Source: Hsuehochloa calcarea (taxonomy: Eukaryota > Streptophyta > Magnoliopsida > Poales > Poaceae). From it: a DNA stretch of 64,000 nucleotides. Numbering within the stretch: the first letter of the stretch is position 1; each line of letters opens with the position of its first letter. Below, piece after piece: positions 11,825 to 22,860 of the stretch. The notes under the pieces were generated by a model. The model saw only the letters and a list, made by a program, of their open reading frames with translations. It made no database searches and was not told the DNA's origin. Position numbers and translations under genes: made by a program. The stretch lies in the NCBI GenBank assembly GCA_036346395.1, contig CM070596.1, forward strand, positions 26,450,177 to 26,514,176. The letters are read 5' to 3'.

Positions 11825-12437
11825 GGTTCATACCACGGCACGGTACCAATGCCCACCACTAGTTGTAGTATTGCAAAAAAATGAAGGCAGGGAGCAAACA
11901 AATGAGTGGCAGAGTCGGCCACGATCGAAGGCCAGCTGTTTTTTGTTTTTATCCTAAGTCTCGAGTTATTACTCCAGTGATCTGATGCCTAGCTCCCCCC
12001 CTGAGCAAAGGGTATTAACCAAATATCCACATGTGTCGACCCAAAATCAAAAAGCTTCAAACAAAAAGATTGCAGTGGACTCGTATACGAGTACAAGTGT
12101 AGATCGGTATACGTGGAAGAGTACGTACCCAGTTGATGGTCTTGGGTCAAGCTGTGCTAAGAACATGTTTGGAGGTCATTGCATTAGGAGGTGGGTCGGA
12201 TGGAATATATTTTCAAATATAATTTTAAAAATAAATGTATATCTAATAAAATTACAAAAATATACTTCTATCGTTATTCTAAATGGTGAAATGGCCCTGT
12301 CGCCCCACCGAATAGTGCCAAATACCTATGTCACCATTTGGAATAGCAGCAGAGACTTAAGTCACCATTTGAATTAACGACAAGATCCTATCGGCAATTC
12401 AAATAGCAACAAGACCTGGATTTTTTATTAAAAAAAT
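11825..12437. other. Intergenic stretch, no gene seen
   Basis: Holds repeated TCACCATTTGAAT-like words near 12330-12375, a style common near grass DNA transposon ends. No domain, tRNA or convincing ORF. Confidence 0.4.
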
Positions 12438-13261
12438 TGAAAGTAGCGGTAATAGGAAGATAAAAAATTAGGTGGTTACACTGTTCATAGTAAGAAATAG
12501 AAACAAGAAGAAATAAGAAACCATATTAGCGATAGTGCATAGATTACACATAATAATTTGACGCGCGACATAACATCAGTACATCGGACAACACAACTAA
12601 TCAGGACAACTATCATCACATAGTTGTTCGACAAATCACAATAATAGTACGAAACCTAATTGTTCCCGTCGGTTGTAATTGCAGTAAGTATCCAACCCTT
12701 GTGCTTCTTAGTCAGGAACATGACATCCATGCACAAGATCGGACAGCAATACCGGAATGGATTGATGCATACACCAAATACAAAGAATGCTCGCTTCAGT
12801 ACCCTCTTCTCGACGAACCGTGGATGACTGTCATCTTGAAGGTTGACATGAGTACTGGGAGTATTATCCTGTATGACTCGGAGTTGACTAGGCAGGTTGT
12901 GGTAGGAGTCATCGAACGTACTAAACATTGCTTCCAATACCTTCTGCTTTGCACTCTATGCCTTAGCATAACTGATTGTGTAATGAAATCTTGACTCTAT
13001 TTTCCGAATGATGGATCGTGACTTGAAATCTAGGTTATCCACAATCTCGCCATACATGACATTTTTGTCGAACATATATGTGATGACCTCTGTCTTATTT
13101 AGTTGTGTTGTTCGATGTACTGATATTATGTTGTGCGTCGAATTATTATGTGTAACCTATGTACTCTCGCTAATATTACTTTGTATTATTTTTTGTTTTT
13201 GTTTCTTACCATGAACAATGTAACCATCTAATTTTTTGTCTTCTGTTTACCGCTACTTTCA
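12438..13261 (-). mobile_element. Compact Mutator-like element with 198-bp TIRs
   Basis: 12438-12635 and 13064-13261 are inverted copies of each other over about 198 bp (outer bases TGAAAGTAGCGGTAA / TTACCGCTACTTTCA), at roughly 85 % identity by eye. The 430 bp between them encode a Mutator-family (MULE) transposase fragment on the minus strand. Long TIRs and this transposase together identify a MULE. No clear 9-11 bp target duplication is visible, so flanks may be eroded. It is too small to be autonomous. Confidence 0.75.
12656..13064 (-). pseudogene. MULE (MURA-type) transposase fragment
   Basis: Minus-strand frame reads NVMYGEIVDNLDFKS, ISYAKA, a stop, then SAKQKVLEAMFSTFDDSYHN and, further on, RAFFVFGVCINPFRYCCPIL followed by MDVMFLTKKHKGWILTAI and DGNN. 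This is the part of the MULE transposase that contains the first catalytic Asp region (usual form DGTFLTGKYKG; here MDVMFL, so DGT is altered). It is about 135 residues of a protein normally over 600 long, with one in-frame stop, and it abuts both TIRs. Non-functional. Confidence 0.75.
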
Positions 13262-13496
13262 CCGCCTGCATGGACGTTCCACGTTGCCGGGGGCAATTCG
13301 CATGTGTTGAGCCTAGCCCTGATGCCGGCCTAATCCACCAAATAGACCTGCGATGCGGGCAACCAAACACGGCATAAAAGGACGTATGTTCAATTCATTC
13401 GACACATGCAACCAAAGATAATAATTGCAACGTGCTGCCCAAGGCCACTCGGTCGGGCTACCGCTACAATCCAATTATCCATCACCCTATGGATTT
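13262..13496. other. Spacer before copia-1; nothing recognised
   Basis: 235 bp with no ORF. It ends with GATTT (13492-13496), the target-site duplication shared with 40703-40707. Confidence 0.6.
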
Positions 13497-13770
13497 TGTT
13501 AAGGAACCGTCACTCGCGAGTCCAATCCGAACAATCACCTCGTAGACAAACATACAATCACATCAAACAATGCAAAAAAAAATAAGAATAGAATAGTAGA
13601 TTGAACACAGAGATGTATGTGACTTGTTGCTTCTCTTTATTGCTCTTCATGCGATCAGCCTTTTAGAATGACTAGTAACCCTTATTTATAAGCTAGAGAC
13701 CCTGCTAAGGTTTGGGATGGGGCGCCCATACATGGGCCAGTTACTGGGCCAAGCCCATGGTTTCCCAACA
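13497..13770 (-). repeat. Copia-1 3' LTR (274 bp) with adjacent PPT
   Basis: Plus-strand ends TGTTAAGG...TTTCCCAACA, a TG...CA copia LTR in minus orientation. The polypurine tract CCAAGGGAGAG (minus strand, 13771-13781) borders it on the internal side, which fixes it as the 3' LTR. Confidence 0.85.
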
Positions 13771-14013
13771 CTCTCCCTTGGGTACCCATCCTCACATGTT
13801 CATGCCTCGTCAAAACTCCATAAAAACCCAGTGGAAAATTTTTAGAGAAAGAGCATATGATATAAGTTCTATTGTATTGCACGAATTGCCTTGTTAAAAA
13901 TCTTAGCCGAAAAACTTCAGAAAAACTTGTCAAGGGAAAAAGATTACAATCCACCCAAATTCATTTAATCTCCACGATTTACTCTTTGGGTACTCGATCT
14001 TTGTGGTCAATCT

Positions 14014-15545
14014 TTAATAAAGAGTTCGTGAAAATTCTCCCCCTGAATTCTGCACTTCTCTAAGTCTCATCATTCTAATTCCACGTATATATCTTTCAAA
14101 GCTAAACGCTAGAAGTGGCTTAGTGAATAAATCTGCATGATTTTCACATGACTTAGTATGCAGTACTTGAACTTCGTCTATCTTTTGCAATTCATGAGCA
14201 TAGAAGAACTTCGGGTTGATATGCTTAGTGAGAGGACTTTTCACATAACCTATCATAATAGTGGGGGTTTGTGCGGTATTCAATCCAAATGACTGCCGGA
14301 TGTGGTGAATCATCCGCCGAAGCCAAGAACATTCTCTTGAGGCCACGCACAGTGTTATGATTTTTGAGTGGTTCGTCGAAGTAGATACAAGACTTTATGT
14401 AGACGATTTCCATGGAATTACAGTTCCACCACAAAGGAATACATAGCCTATTTATGACTTGGCTGTATGCGGGTTCGATAGGTACCCAGCATCTGCATAG
14501 CCATTCATAAACATATCTTGGTTCTTTCTGTAGAACAAATAAATGTCTTTGCTTCCTTGGAGGTATCAGAAGATGTCCCTTATTCCCTACCAATGCCTTT
14601 TGATAGGTTCTGCACTATATCATGCTAATAGGTTTGTGACAAATGCAATGTCTGATCTAGTACAGTTTGCTAAATACATGAGTGCTTCTATTGCACTTAA
14701 GTATGAAAATTCTGGTCCCATGACTTTCTCCCCCTCTCCTCTAGGTTTGTACTGATTCTTGTCTTGCAGCAAATATCTCACGACCATTGGCATTTTTGAA
14801 AAGTATGCCTTTTCAAAATCAAACATTTCCAACACCTTCTGAGTGTAGGTTGACTGATGTACTAATATGCCACCAGGGATATGCTCAAGCCGCAAGCCTA
14901 GGTAATATTTAGTTTTACCCATATCATTCATTTCAAACTCCGGCTCCAAGTAAGAGCTTGCTTCCTTAATTTCTTCCAAGGTTCCGATGATATTCAGATC
15001 ATCTTCATACACTGAGATTATATAAAATCCATCCTGGGATCGTTGTATAAATACTCAGATACAATCCTCATTGTTCGTGTAACCTTTCTTGCATAAAAAG
15101 TCACTTCAAGTAATTATACCACATCCTGCCTGATTGCTTAAGTCCATACAGTGACTTTCTGAGTTTCACACTGTACAGATTTCTATTTGCTCCATCTTGG
15201 TTCGGGACAGGGATAAAATCAGGTATCTTCATATAAATGTCTGAATCCAAATATTCCATAGAGGTATGCAGTTACCACATCCATCCATTTTATTTCTAAA
15301 TTCACGTTAGTTCTCATTGAGATTAAATATTTAAAGGGTGGTTTTGCCCATGACCGAGGAATGGGTTTCTTCATAATCATCTCTTGGACGTTGAGTGAAA
15401 CCTGGTGCAACGAGCCTTGCTTTATGTCTTACAATTTTATTGTTTTCATTTCTCTTTCGAACAAATACCCACTTATGCCCTACGGGGTGCATGTGAGGAC
15501 TCCGAATTATTTACATAGGATCACAGTCCTCCAGATCATCTGTAA
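14014..15545 (-). pseudogene. Copia-1 pol: reverse transcriptase and RNase H
   Basis: Read on the minus strand from 15545 down: VGHKWVFVRKRNENNKIVRH and ARLVA...YEETHSS (RT N-terminus), NVNLEIKWMDVVTAYLYG (RT catalytic region, 15219-15410), YEDDLNIIGTLEEIKE with the YxDD-like box as YEDD (14620-15012), YLANCTRSDIAF, and RNase H with HTKSCENHADLFTKPLLAFS (14014-14346). Domain order RT then RNase H after the integrase is Ty1/copia. Several frame breaks and stops make it inactive. Its other half is at 37416-39300. Confidence 0.85.
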
Positions 15546-15880
15546 ATAACTCTAGGTCTCCAAGTTCTGAAATCCAACTTAACCCATGTAAATATGTTGA
15601 CCTTAGTAGTTCGAGACCATACTTACATGAGTCAAGTAGCATTTCAAATCTTCGAATATGTGTCTCGTGTTAGCTCCTAAGGATCAAGGCTAACATGCAC
15701 ATATCTCAATCAACATTGATCACAGACATACACAAGGCATACAGATATATTACACATGTCGTACAAGAAAAGGACTTATGTCCATAACTTATAACAAAGG
15801 CCGACCGGCCAAATTTAACCATTTACAGAAGTACACAGCGGGAAATAAAGCATTAAGAACAAAAACTCCAGTAGGGTGTG

Positions 15881-16997
15881 TGATGAGACCATGACCCCTA
15901 TGGATACAACCATATTTTCTATACTTGTTGTTTCAATTACAAGAGCTCGTACACTTCACTTAGATTATCAGGTGAGGTCGTTTTTAGGAGTACCTTTATA
16001 TTAAATGAACTATATGATATCGCATAATAAATGTGTTGTTATTTTCAGTAATAAAAGACAGAGAGTGGTAGATTTGCACGAGTTCAAGCTGGACCTATTT
16101 TGGAATCCAATTCGGCCTTCGGAGACAGTACCGACTCCAAACGAGCATAACTTTCACATACGGAGTCCGTTGGAGGTCCACCAGTACTTGATGAAAAGAT
16201 TATCTCGTCGTATTTTCAACGGATCCAGCCCCACCTTCAAATTCCTTTTGTGCTGGTCAGAATCGCCGAAACAAACCAGCATGGTGACAGCCCAACAGGC
16301 CCGTAGTAAAAAGGTCATAACTTTTGCAAATGAAGTCTGATTCGGGTGTTCTTGGGCTTGTTGGAAAGCTTATTGCAAGAGATTTCCAATGGATCTTGCT
16401 CACCTTCAAATTATTTCCGTAGACTTCAGAATCATTAAAAAAAAGATACTATATCAACTATTTAGGCCAAATTGGGCTTTTGTAATCATACTCAACTTGG
16501 CCCATATGCTGGCGGCCCACCGAGAGGAGTGGTACTGTTCAAGTGAACAATAATTCTATGAGTTTAGTCCCACCCCGCTATTTCTTTTAGATTTGTGGCT
16601 TCCCCTTCCCTAAATAAGGAGGTCGCACCCCTCTAGTTTTCTTGGATTTCGTTGAGTTAAGGTTTAGCCCTTGTGCAAACTATTATTCTTCAGTTGTGTC
16701 GAACGACCACCTGTTAAGACATCCTTCGGAATCCCATCTTATCAAATTTCATAAATATTTTCAATACATCAGATTGCGTTTTATCTTGTTCTTGTGTGTT
16801 CTTCGATTGCATGCAGGAATTGACCTTCGTGGCCAGGTTGATCGTGCTTCCAGCAGGTCAATAACATCTCAGAGTTGGTTCAATGATTGCTAAGGCGCAA
16901 GCGTCGTCGTACAGTTGTAGTCGGATCGCGAGAGTCGCCTCCACCAAAATTGATATTTATCAATCTCATCGAAAGATCGGGCACCCCGTCTTCATCA
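15881..16997 (+). repeat. 5' LTR of the gag-only element (1117 bp)
   Basis: TGATGAGACC...CTTCATCA, followed by 2 bp and the PBS. It differs from the 3' LTR by scattered substitutions plus a few small indels (for example GTTGTTTCAATT versus GTTCGAATT near 15930). Confidence 0.9.
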
Positions 16998-16999
16998 AG

Positions 17000-17011
17000 T
17001 AGTATCAGAGC
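17000..17011 (+). other. Primer binding site (initiator Met tRNA type)
   Basis: TAGTATCAGAGC, one mismatch to TGGTATCAGAGC, 2 bp after the 5' LTR end. Confidence 0.8.
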
Positions 17012-18550
17012 TGCAGTTCATCGGTGAGAGTTTTCAGTTTTCTATTAGTAGATTCATTTTTCATACCTAGAGTCCAAAAAACTGCCTAAAAAATAGCATC
17101 TATCATCCATACCGAGCCCTTTGAGCCTTTGCAATTTTTTCTTTTCAGTTTGCTTGTTGAATCTTTGGTTGCATTGTCGTGTTTAGTTGCTGATCTTTAG
17201 TTCTAGTTATTGTTTAGTTGGTCGTTGTCTAGATTGCTTCTCATGTCTTCCTTCGCGTTGCTTAATCGTTCTTTTAGGGTTCTTAGTTTTTGCATCTAAA
17301 ACAGAAAATTCGTGGGTTAGAACTCCTCTAATCTGCACCCAAAAAAAGGAGAGAGACACTTTGATGTTATTTACGACTTGTGTAAAACCTTAGGGCCGAA
17401 AAATAGTAGAAGGATAAAGAGGCAACCGCAAGAACAAAAGCCGCGGTAGAAAACAAAAAATACAGAAAAAAATAAACAAAGAAGAGAAAAAGAAGAGTGT
17501 CCACATTTGCAAAAATTGGAAAGCATCCAAAATTTCACAAAAACCAGTAAAAATTGGTGGAGTCCTTCTACATACAGCCACAAGCTTGCACAAAAAATTT
17601 CAGCAAGTTTGGCCTACGGAAGCAAAAGATATAGCAGTTTCAAGATTGAACCCGACTCGGTTTCCAGTCCGAGTACGATTCCGTTTCCGAGACAACTTCA
17701 GTAAAACGGGCATAACTTTTGCATGTGGTGTCCGATTTGGACATTCTTGACCTCGTTAGAAAGCTAACGACGAGGCGCATCTTTTTGACCTAAAACACAA
17801 GTCACCCTCCAGGGACCCCAAAATTGGCCATCTTCAACCCCGAATTTGCGTCGCAATTTTTCGGTTTCTGTTTTTTCCTTTTCTTTCAGTCTTCCCTTCG
17901 GAATTTGGGCTTCGCCTCAACAGCAAAGTTGTGGATCTCGTTGAAACCTTTCAAACGAGCATATTTAAAGCCATATAAAAAAAATTCTTATTCATATTTT
18001 GAGACTAGCTTTTGTTTACTGCTTAAACTAGAGGGCTGTTTACATTGCACGTTATTCTGATTTTGTGCTCTACATCATGTGAACAAGCTTGTGCTCCTAC
18101 AAATAAGTTTGAGTACTTTGCTAGCGTCTCTCCTAGCACTTGGTGTGAGAATTTCCTTTGCTTACATCAAGTCACATTGATCTTTGCGTGTGCGTTCAGA
18201 CACCTCTCTTGGTAGGCTTTGATTAGCTAGCTCTTTCTATGCTAGGATCAGCAATATTGACTAGCACTTTGAGTAATTTTTTAACTTACATTTGCTAAAT
18301 TGATTGTTGCTAATCATTGCTACCATATTTGAGCCTTCCAAGCTACCCATCTTCTACACCGTATAGTCTGACCTTCACCTGGCAATCGTTCCATCCAATC
18401 TTTGGAGATACGTTGACACCGCTGGTTGCCGATCACCCCTGTTGCTTGGTAAGAATTTGTAAGAATTCGATAGAAGGCTTGAGTCTGAGCGAATTTTGAA
18501 CCACCACATCCTAGTAGTTGCTAGGGACATATGCTTGGTTTCTACTAATC
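17012..18550 (+). other. Leader of the gag-only element, non-coding
   Basis: 1.5 kb between PBS and gag start. It contains only short ORFs and AT-rich stretches. No other feature seen. Confidence 0.6.
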
Positions 18551-20020
18551 ATGACAGGCTCAGGATCGCATAGTCGGATGATTCGTGAGATCAACAACAC
18601 CATTGACTCATCTCGTGTGCCTGAATGAGGTAAATTTAAGTATGCATTTCCATCATTTGCTGGTAATTTTGACCCTAATGCCTATGTTGACTGGGAAATT
18701 GCATTAGACAAAGAATTTGAATATCATGATTGGTCTGATAGGCAAAATATTAGAGCTGCCACTAGCGCTTTTGTTGAGTACGCAATACTTTGGTGGAAGT
18801 ATTTAAATAGACATGGAAAAGTACCTCAAACTTGGAATGCATTAAAGAAACTTTTGAGAGATGAATTCGTTCCTAAATATCATGCTGATTATCTACTAGC
18901 TAAATTACAACGTTTAAATCAAGGAAGTAGAACTGTAATGGAATACTATCATGAATTGAAAACTTGTTTGTTGCGTTGTGGTTTAGAGGAACATGCTGAA
19001 GCTACAGAAAATAGATTCTTAAGTGGGCTTAATCAAGAAATTCAGGACCTTTTTGTTCATAAAGAATATAATTCTCTCTCTCATTTATTTATACTTGCTT
19101 GTAATGTTGAAAGACATATTGAGGAGAAATTAAGAATACTTGATGATAGAAAATATGAGAACAAGCCTGTGTTCGTGTCTTTTTCTATGACTGACAACTT
19201 GCAGGAAGTTGAGAACCATGCTGAAGAGGAGAATCAGCTGATTGAACCATTAACTCCATTGGTTGAGAAGGAAGATGAGGAGATGGATGCACCTACATCA
19301 TTTGAGAAGAGCCTAAAAGGTAAAGATTATGGTGCTATCATCACGAACGGTGAGTATGTTTGTGAAGAACCACAACTGTCCACTGTTAATGCTATTTTAG
19401 AGCAAAAATTAGTGGAAAACAATTCTGATATGCACATATTTCACGTAGAGAATTCAGATTGCATTGATTTTAGTGCACCATGTGATAAACTTGTTGATTT
19501 ACCTGTTGACTTGAGTGCACCATGTCATAACATAATTGAATTGCCTACAGTTTTGAGCGATTCATGTGATGAATCAATCACATATAATGATACTGTGGAG
19601 TTGGTTAGGCATAAAGAAGTTTTGACTAAAATTTATCCTGTTGATTCTTTATGTTACATTATGTTGGAGCTACATATGAAATTGCCACATGCTATAGAGA
19701 AAGTTTCTGAAATCGCATGTAAAATCTCCTTGTCTAGTGCGTACACCCCTGGATATAAGTTTAATTTGATTGGAGATTATGGTGTAGACAATCAATTTAT
19801 TGTATATCGAATATGCATAACTTGTGATCACATAGATGAATTGAAGCTTACTATTTTGAACAATAATTCTTGTGTGCCGAATCTTTTTCATTATGAGAGA
19901 AAAATAAACTTTAGTTATCATCCAATGCCTATGTGTTCATCTCTTATTACACCATCTAGTATTGACAATATGCATCATGATGTTGAAGTATGGAAAAACT
20001 TTCAAATTTTTTCACCCTGA
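18551..20020 (+). pseudogene. Gag-like ORF with C-terminal extension, two TGA stops
   Basis: ATG at 18551 opens a frame (MTGSGSHSRMIREIN...) with one internal TGA at 18626-18628 (codon 26). It then runs open to TGA at 20018. Residues about 30-200 are a retrotransposon gag domain: FAGNFDPNAYVDWE, WWKYLNRHGK, TWNALKKLLRDEFVPKYHAD, MEYYHELKTCLLRCG, RFLSGLNQEIQDLF. After about residue 205 the protein becomes acidic (EEENQLIEPL, EKEDEEMD) and then has repeated SAPCDKLVDL/SAPCHNIIEL segments with no domain I recognise. There is no CCHC knuckle and no protease motif. The same frame continues past 20020 to 20833, across the PPT into the 3' LTR. In a non-autonomous element the Gag would be expected to build particles using a partner's enzymes. 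Confidence 0.8.
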
Positions 20021-20418
20021 CTAGATGAATTTGCTAACGCTCAATTGAAATATGATTATATGGATGAACTTTGTTTGATTCCAAAGGTTGTAGATTTGCT
20101 CAAATGTGCTACCACTACAAGTTTAGAACTTCAAATATTTCAATTGCATAAATGCTTCACTTACATTTGCAAAACTAGTTGCAGTAATTGCTGTGTGAGA
20201 AATTTTATTTTGCTCATTAACATATATGATTATTCTTGGGCTAGCAATACAATGAGCGCTTATGAATGCTGCTGCTATAAAACATTAATTGTGCAACAAC
20301 GAAGAACCGTTAAAACGGATGACATATACATATACCATGCATACGCCTTGGCTTCTTTGTTACCCTATTTTCAGCTTATCAAAAGTCGAGGATGGTTTTG
20401 TTTTCAAGAATGGGAGGA
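20021..20418 (+). other. Continuation of the gag frame up to the PPT
   Basis: In frame with 18551 after a single TGA: LDEFANAQLKYDYMDE... to GWFCFQEWEDD. Cys-rich in the middle (CKTSCSNCCVRN, YECCCYK). The final codons are also the polypurine tract (AGAATGGGAGGA). Could be a remnant of a longer protein. Confidence 0.5.
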
Positions 20419-21532
20419 TGATGAGACCATGACCCATATGGATACAACCATATTTGCTATACTTGTTCGAATTACAAGAGCTCGTACACTTCACTTAGAT
20501 TATCAGGTGAGCTCATTTTTAGGAGTACCTTTATATTACATTAAATATATGATATTGCCTAATAAATGTGTTGTTATTTTTAGTAATAAAAGACAGAGAG
20601 TGGTAGATTTGCACGAGTTCGAGCTGGACCTATTTTGGAATCCAATTCGGCCTCCGGAGACAGTACCGACTTCAAACGTGCATAACTTTCACATACGGAG
20701 TCCGTTCGAGGTCCACCAGTACTTGATGGAAATATTATCTCTTCATCTTTCCAACGGATCTAGCCCCACCTTCAAATTTCTTTTGTACAGGTCGGAATCG
20801 CCGAAACAAACCAGCGCGGTGATAGCCCAATAGGCTCGTTGTAAAAAGGCCAAAACTTTTGCAAACGGAGTCTGATTCGGGTGTTCTTGGGCTTAATGGA
20901 AAGCTTATTCCAAGAGCTTTCCAATGGATCCATCCTCAGCTTCAAATTCTTTCCGTAGACTTCAGAATCGTCAAAAGAAGATGCGACATCAACTATTTGG
21001 GCCAAATTGGGCTTTTGTAATCATACTCAACTTGGCCCATATGCTGGCGGCTCACCTAGGGGTGTGGTACTGTTCATGTGAAATGTAATTCCATGGGTTT
21101 AGTCCCTCCCCGCTATTTATTTTAGATTTGTGGCTTCCCCTTCCCTATATAAGAAGGTCGCACCCCTCTAGTTTTCTTGGATTTCGTTAAGTTAAGGTTT
21201 AGCCCTTGTGAAAACTATTGTTCTTCAGTTGTGTCGAACGACCACCTGTTAAGACATCCTTCGGAATCCTATCTTATCAAATTTCATAAATATTTGCAAT
21301 ACAACAGATTGTGTTTTATTTTGTTCTTGCGTGTTCTTCGATTGCATGCAAGAATAGACCTTCGTGGTCAGGTTGATCGTGCTTCCAGCAGGTCAATAAC
21401 ATCTCGGAGTTGGCTCAACGATTGCTAAGGCGCAAGCATCGTCGTACGGTTGTAGTCGGATCGCGAGAGTCGCCTCCACCAAAATCGATATTTATCAATC
21501 TCATCGAAAGATCGGGCACCCCGTCTTCATCA
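20419..21532 (+). repeat. 3' LTR of the gag-only element (1114 bp)
   Basis: Starts TGATGAGACC right after the PPT and ends CGTCTTCATCA at 21532, followed by TSD GTGTG. The open frame from gag continues in it to TAG at 20831-20833. The first LTR has a matching open stretch (16005-16340). Confidence 0.9.
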
Positions 21533-22860
21533 GTGTGCCCTTCCCAAAGGCAACTGAGTGGAGGCCAGAAATAGCGTTATTCGTTAGCGCTGCCGAAGTC
21601 GGCACTTGTAACACCCCAGCCCAACACTGAGCCTAGAATGCCACCACACTACTCTTTGAACTAATAATTATTGACACACTATAAAATTACAAAGAAGGAA
21701 GCAACGATAAATATGTCCATATATCACAAAAGAACATGCATAACTATGGTTCAAACGATAATAAATAATCAAGTGGAATAAAACCAGGTAAACAGTCCAA
21801 AATAGCATCAACCAACGAATCCAAATTAATAAAGCAAATAGCCTAGTCCAAACGTTGTCCTAAACTTTATTCAACCTCTAACATGTCCAAGAGTAATCCA
21901 ATTCTGAATGAAAAGATTATGAAGGTAAATGATCATATGTTGTCCATGTGCTCTACTCGCTCTCAGTTACGGCGCCCTCGAAGATCACCTAAAGACAACA
22001 AAAGAAACAAGAGTGAGTCCACGACTCAGCAAGCACATCCATAAACAACGAACATAAGACATCCTTCGGAATCCCATCTTATCAAATTTCATAAATATTT
22101 GCAATACAACAGATTGTGTTTTATTTTGTTCTTGCGTGTTCTTCGATTGCATGCAAGAATAGACCTTCGTGGTCAGGTTGATCGTGCTTCCAGCAGGTCA
22201 ATAACATCTCGGAGTTGGCTCAACGATTGCTAAGGCGCAAGCATCGTCGTACGGTTGTAGTCGGATCGCGAGAGTCGCCTCCACCAAAATCGATATTTAT
22301 CAATCTCATCGAAAGATCGGGCACCCCGTCTTCATCAGTGTGCCCTTCCCAAAGGCAACTGAGTGGAGGCCAGAAATAGCGTTATTCGTTAGCGCTGCCG
22401 AAGTCGGCACTTGTAACACCCCAGCCCAACACTGAGCCTAGAATGCCACCACACTACTCTTTGAACTAATAATTATTGACACACTATAAAATTACAGCAA
22501 GGAAGCAACGATAAATATGTCCATATATCACAAAAGAACATGCATAACTATGGTTCAAACGATAATAAATAATCAAGTGGAATAAAACCAGGTAAACAGT
22601 CCAAAATAGCATCAACCAACGAATCCAAATTAATAAAGCAAATAGCCTAGTCCAAACGTTGTCCTAAACTTTATTCAACCTCTAACATGTCCAAGAGTAA
22701 TCCAATTCTGAATGAAAAGATTATGAAGGTAAATGATCATATGTTGTCCATGTGCTCTACTCGCTCTCAGTTACGGCGCCCTCGAAGATCACCTAAAGAC
22801 AACAAAAGAAACAAGAGTGAGTCCACGACTCAGCAAGCACATCCATAAACAACGAACATT
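21251..22860 (+). repeat. Tandem duplication of 805 bp across an element junction
   Basis: 21251-22055 and 22056-22860 are near-identical. The unit contains the last 282 bp of the gag-only element's 3' LTR, its TSD, 69 bp of host DNA, TSD GCACT and the first 440 bp of the chromovirus LTR. The right copy continues as the full chromovirus LTR. One difference is CAGCAAGG (right) versus CAAAGAAGG (left), which shifts the length by 1 bp. Confidence 0.9.

Larger units (their letters stand above)
15881..21532 (+). mobile_element. Gag-only LTR retrotransposon (5652 bp), complete
   Basis: LTRs 15881-16997 and 20419-21532 share termini TGATGAGACC...CGTCTTCATCA, with TGATGA/TCATCA inverted at the very ends. 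GTGTG target duplications lie at 15876-15880 and 21533-21537. A PBS (TAGTATCAGAGC, 17000-17011) and a PPT (AGAATGGGAGGA up to 20418) are in place. The internal region has a gag gene and a long extension but no protease, RT, RNase H or integrase, so mobility must have come from enzymes supplied in trans. Known grass parallels are non-autonomous elements paired with autonomous Ty3 partners. I cannot name the partner. Confidence 0.9.

Noticed and set aside
16005..16340. 111-codon ORF in the first LTR as a separate gene
   Set aside because: It is LTR sequence; its match in the second LTR is the end of the gag frame. Kept only as part of that finding.
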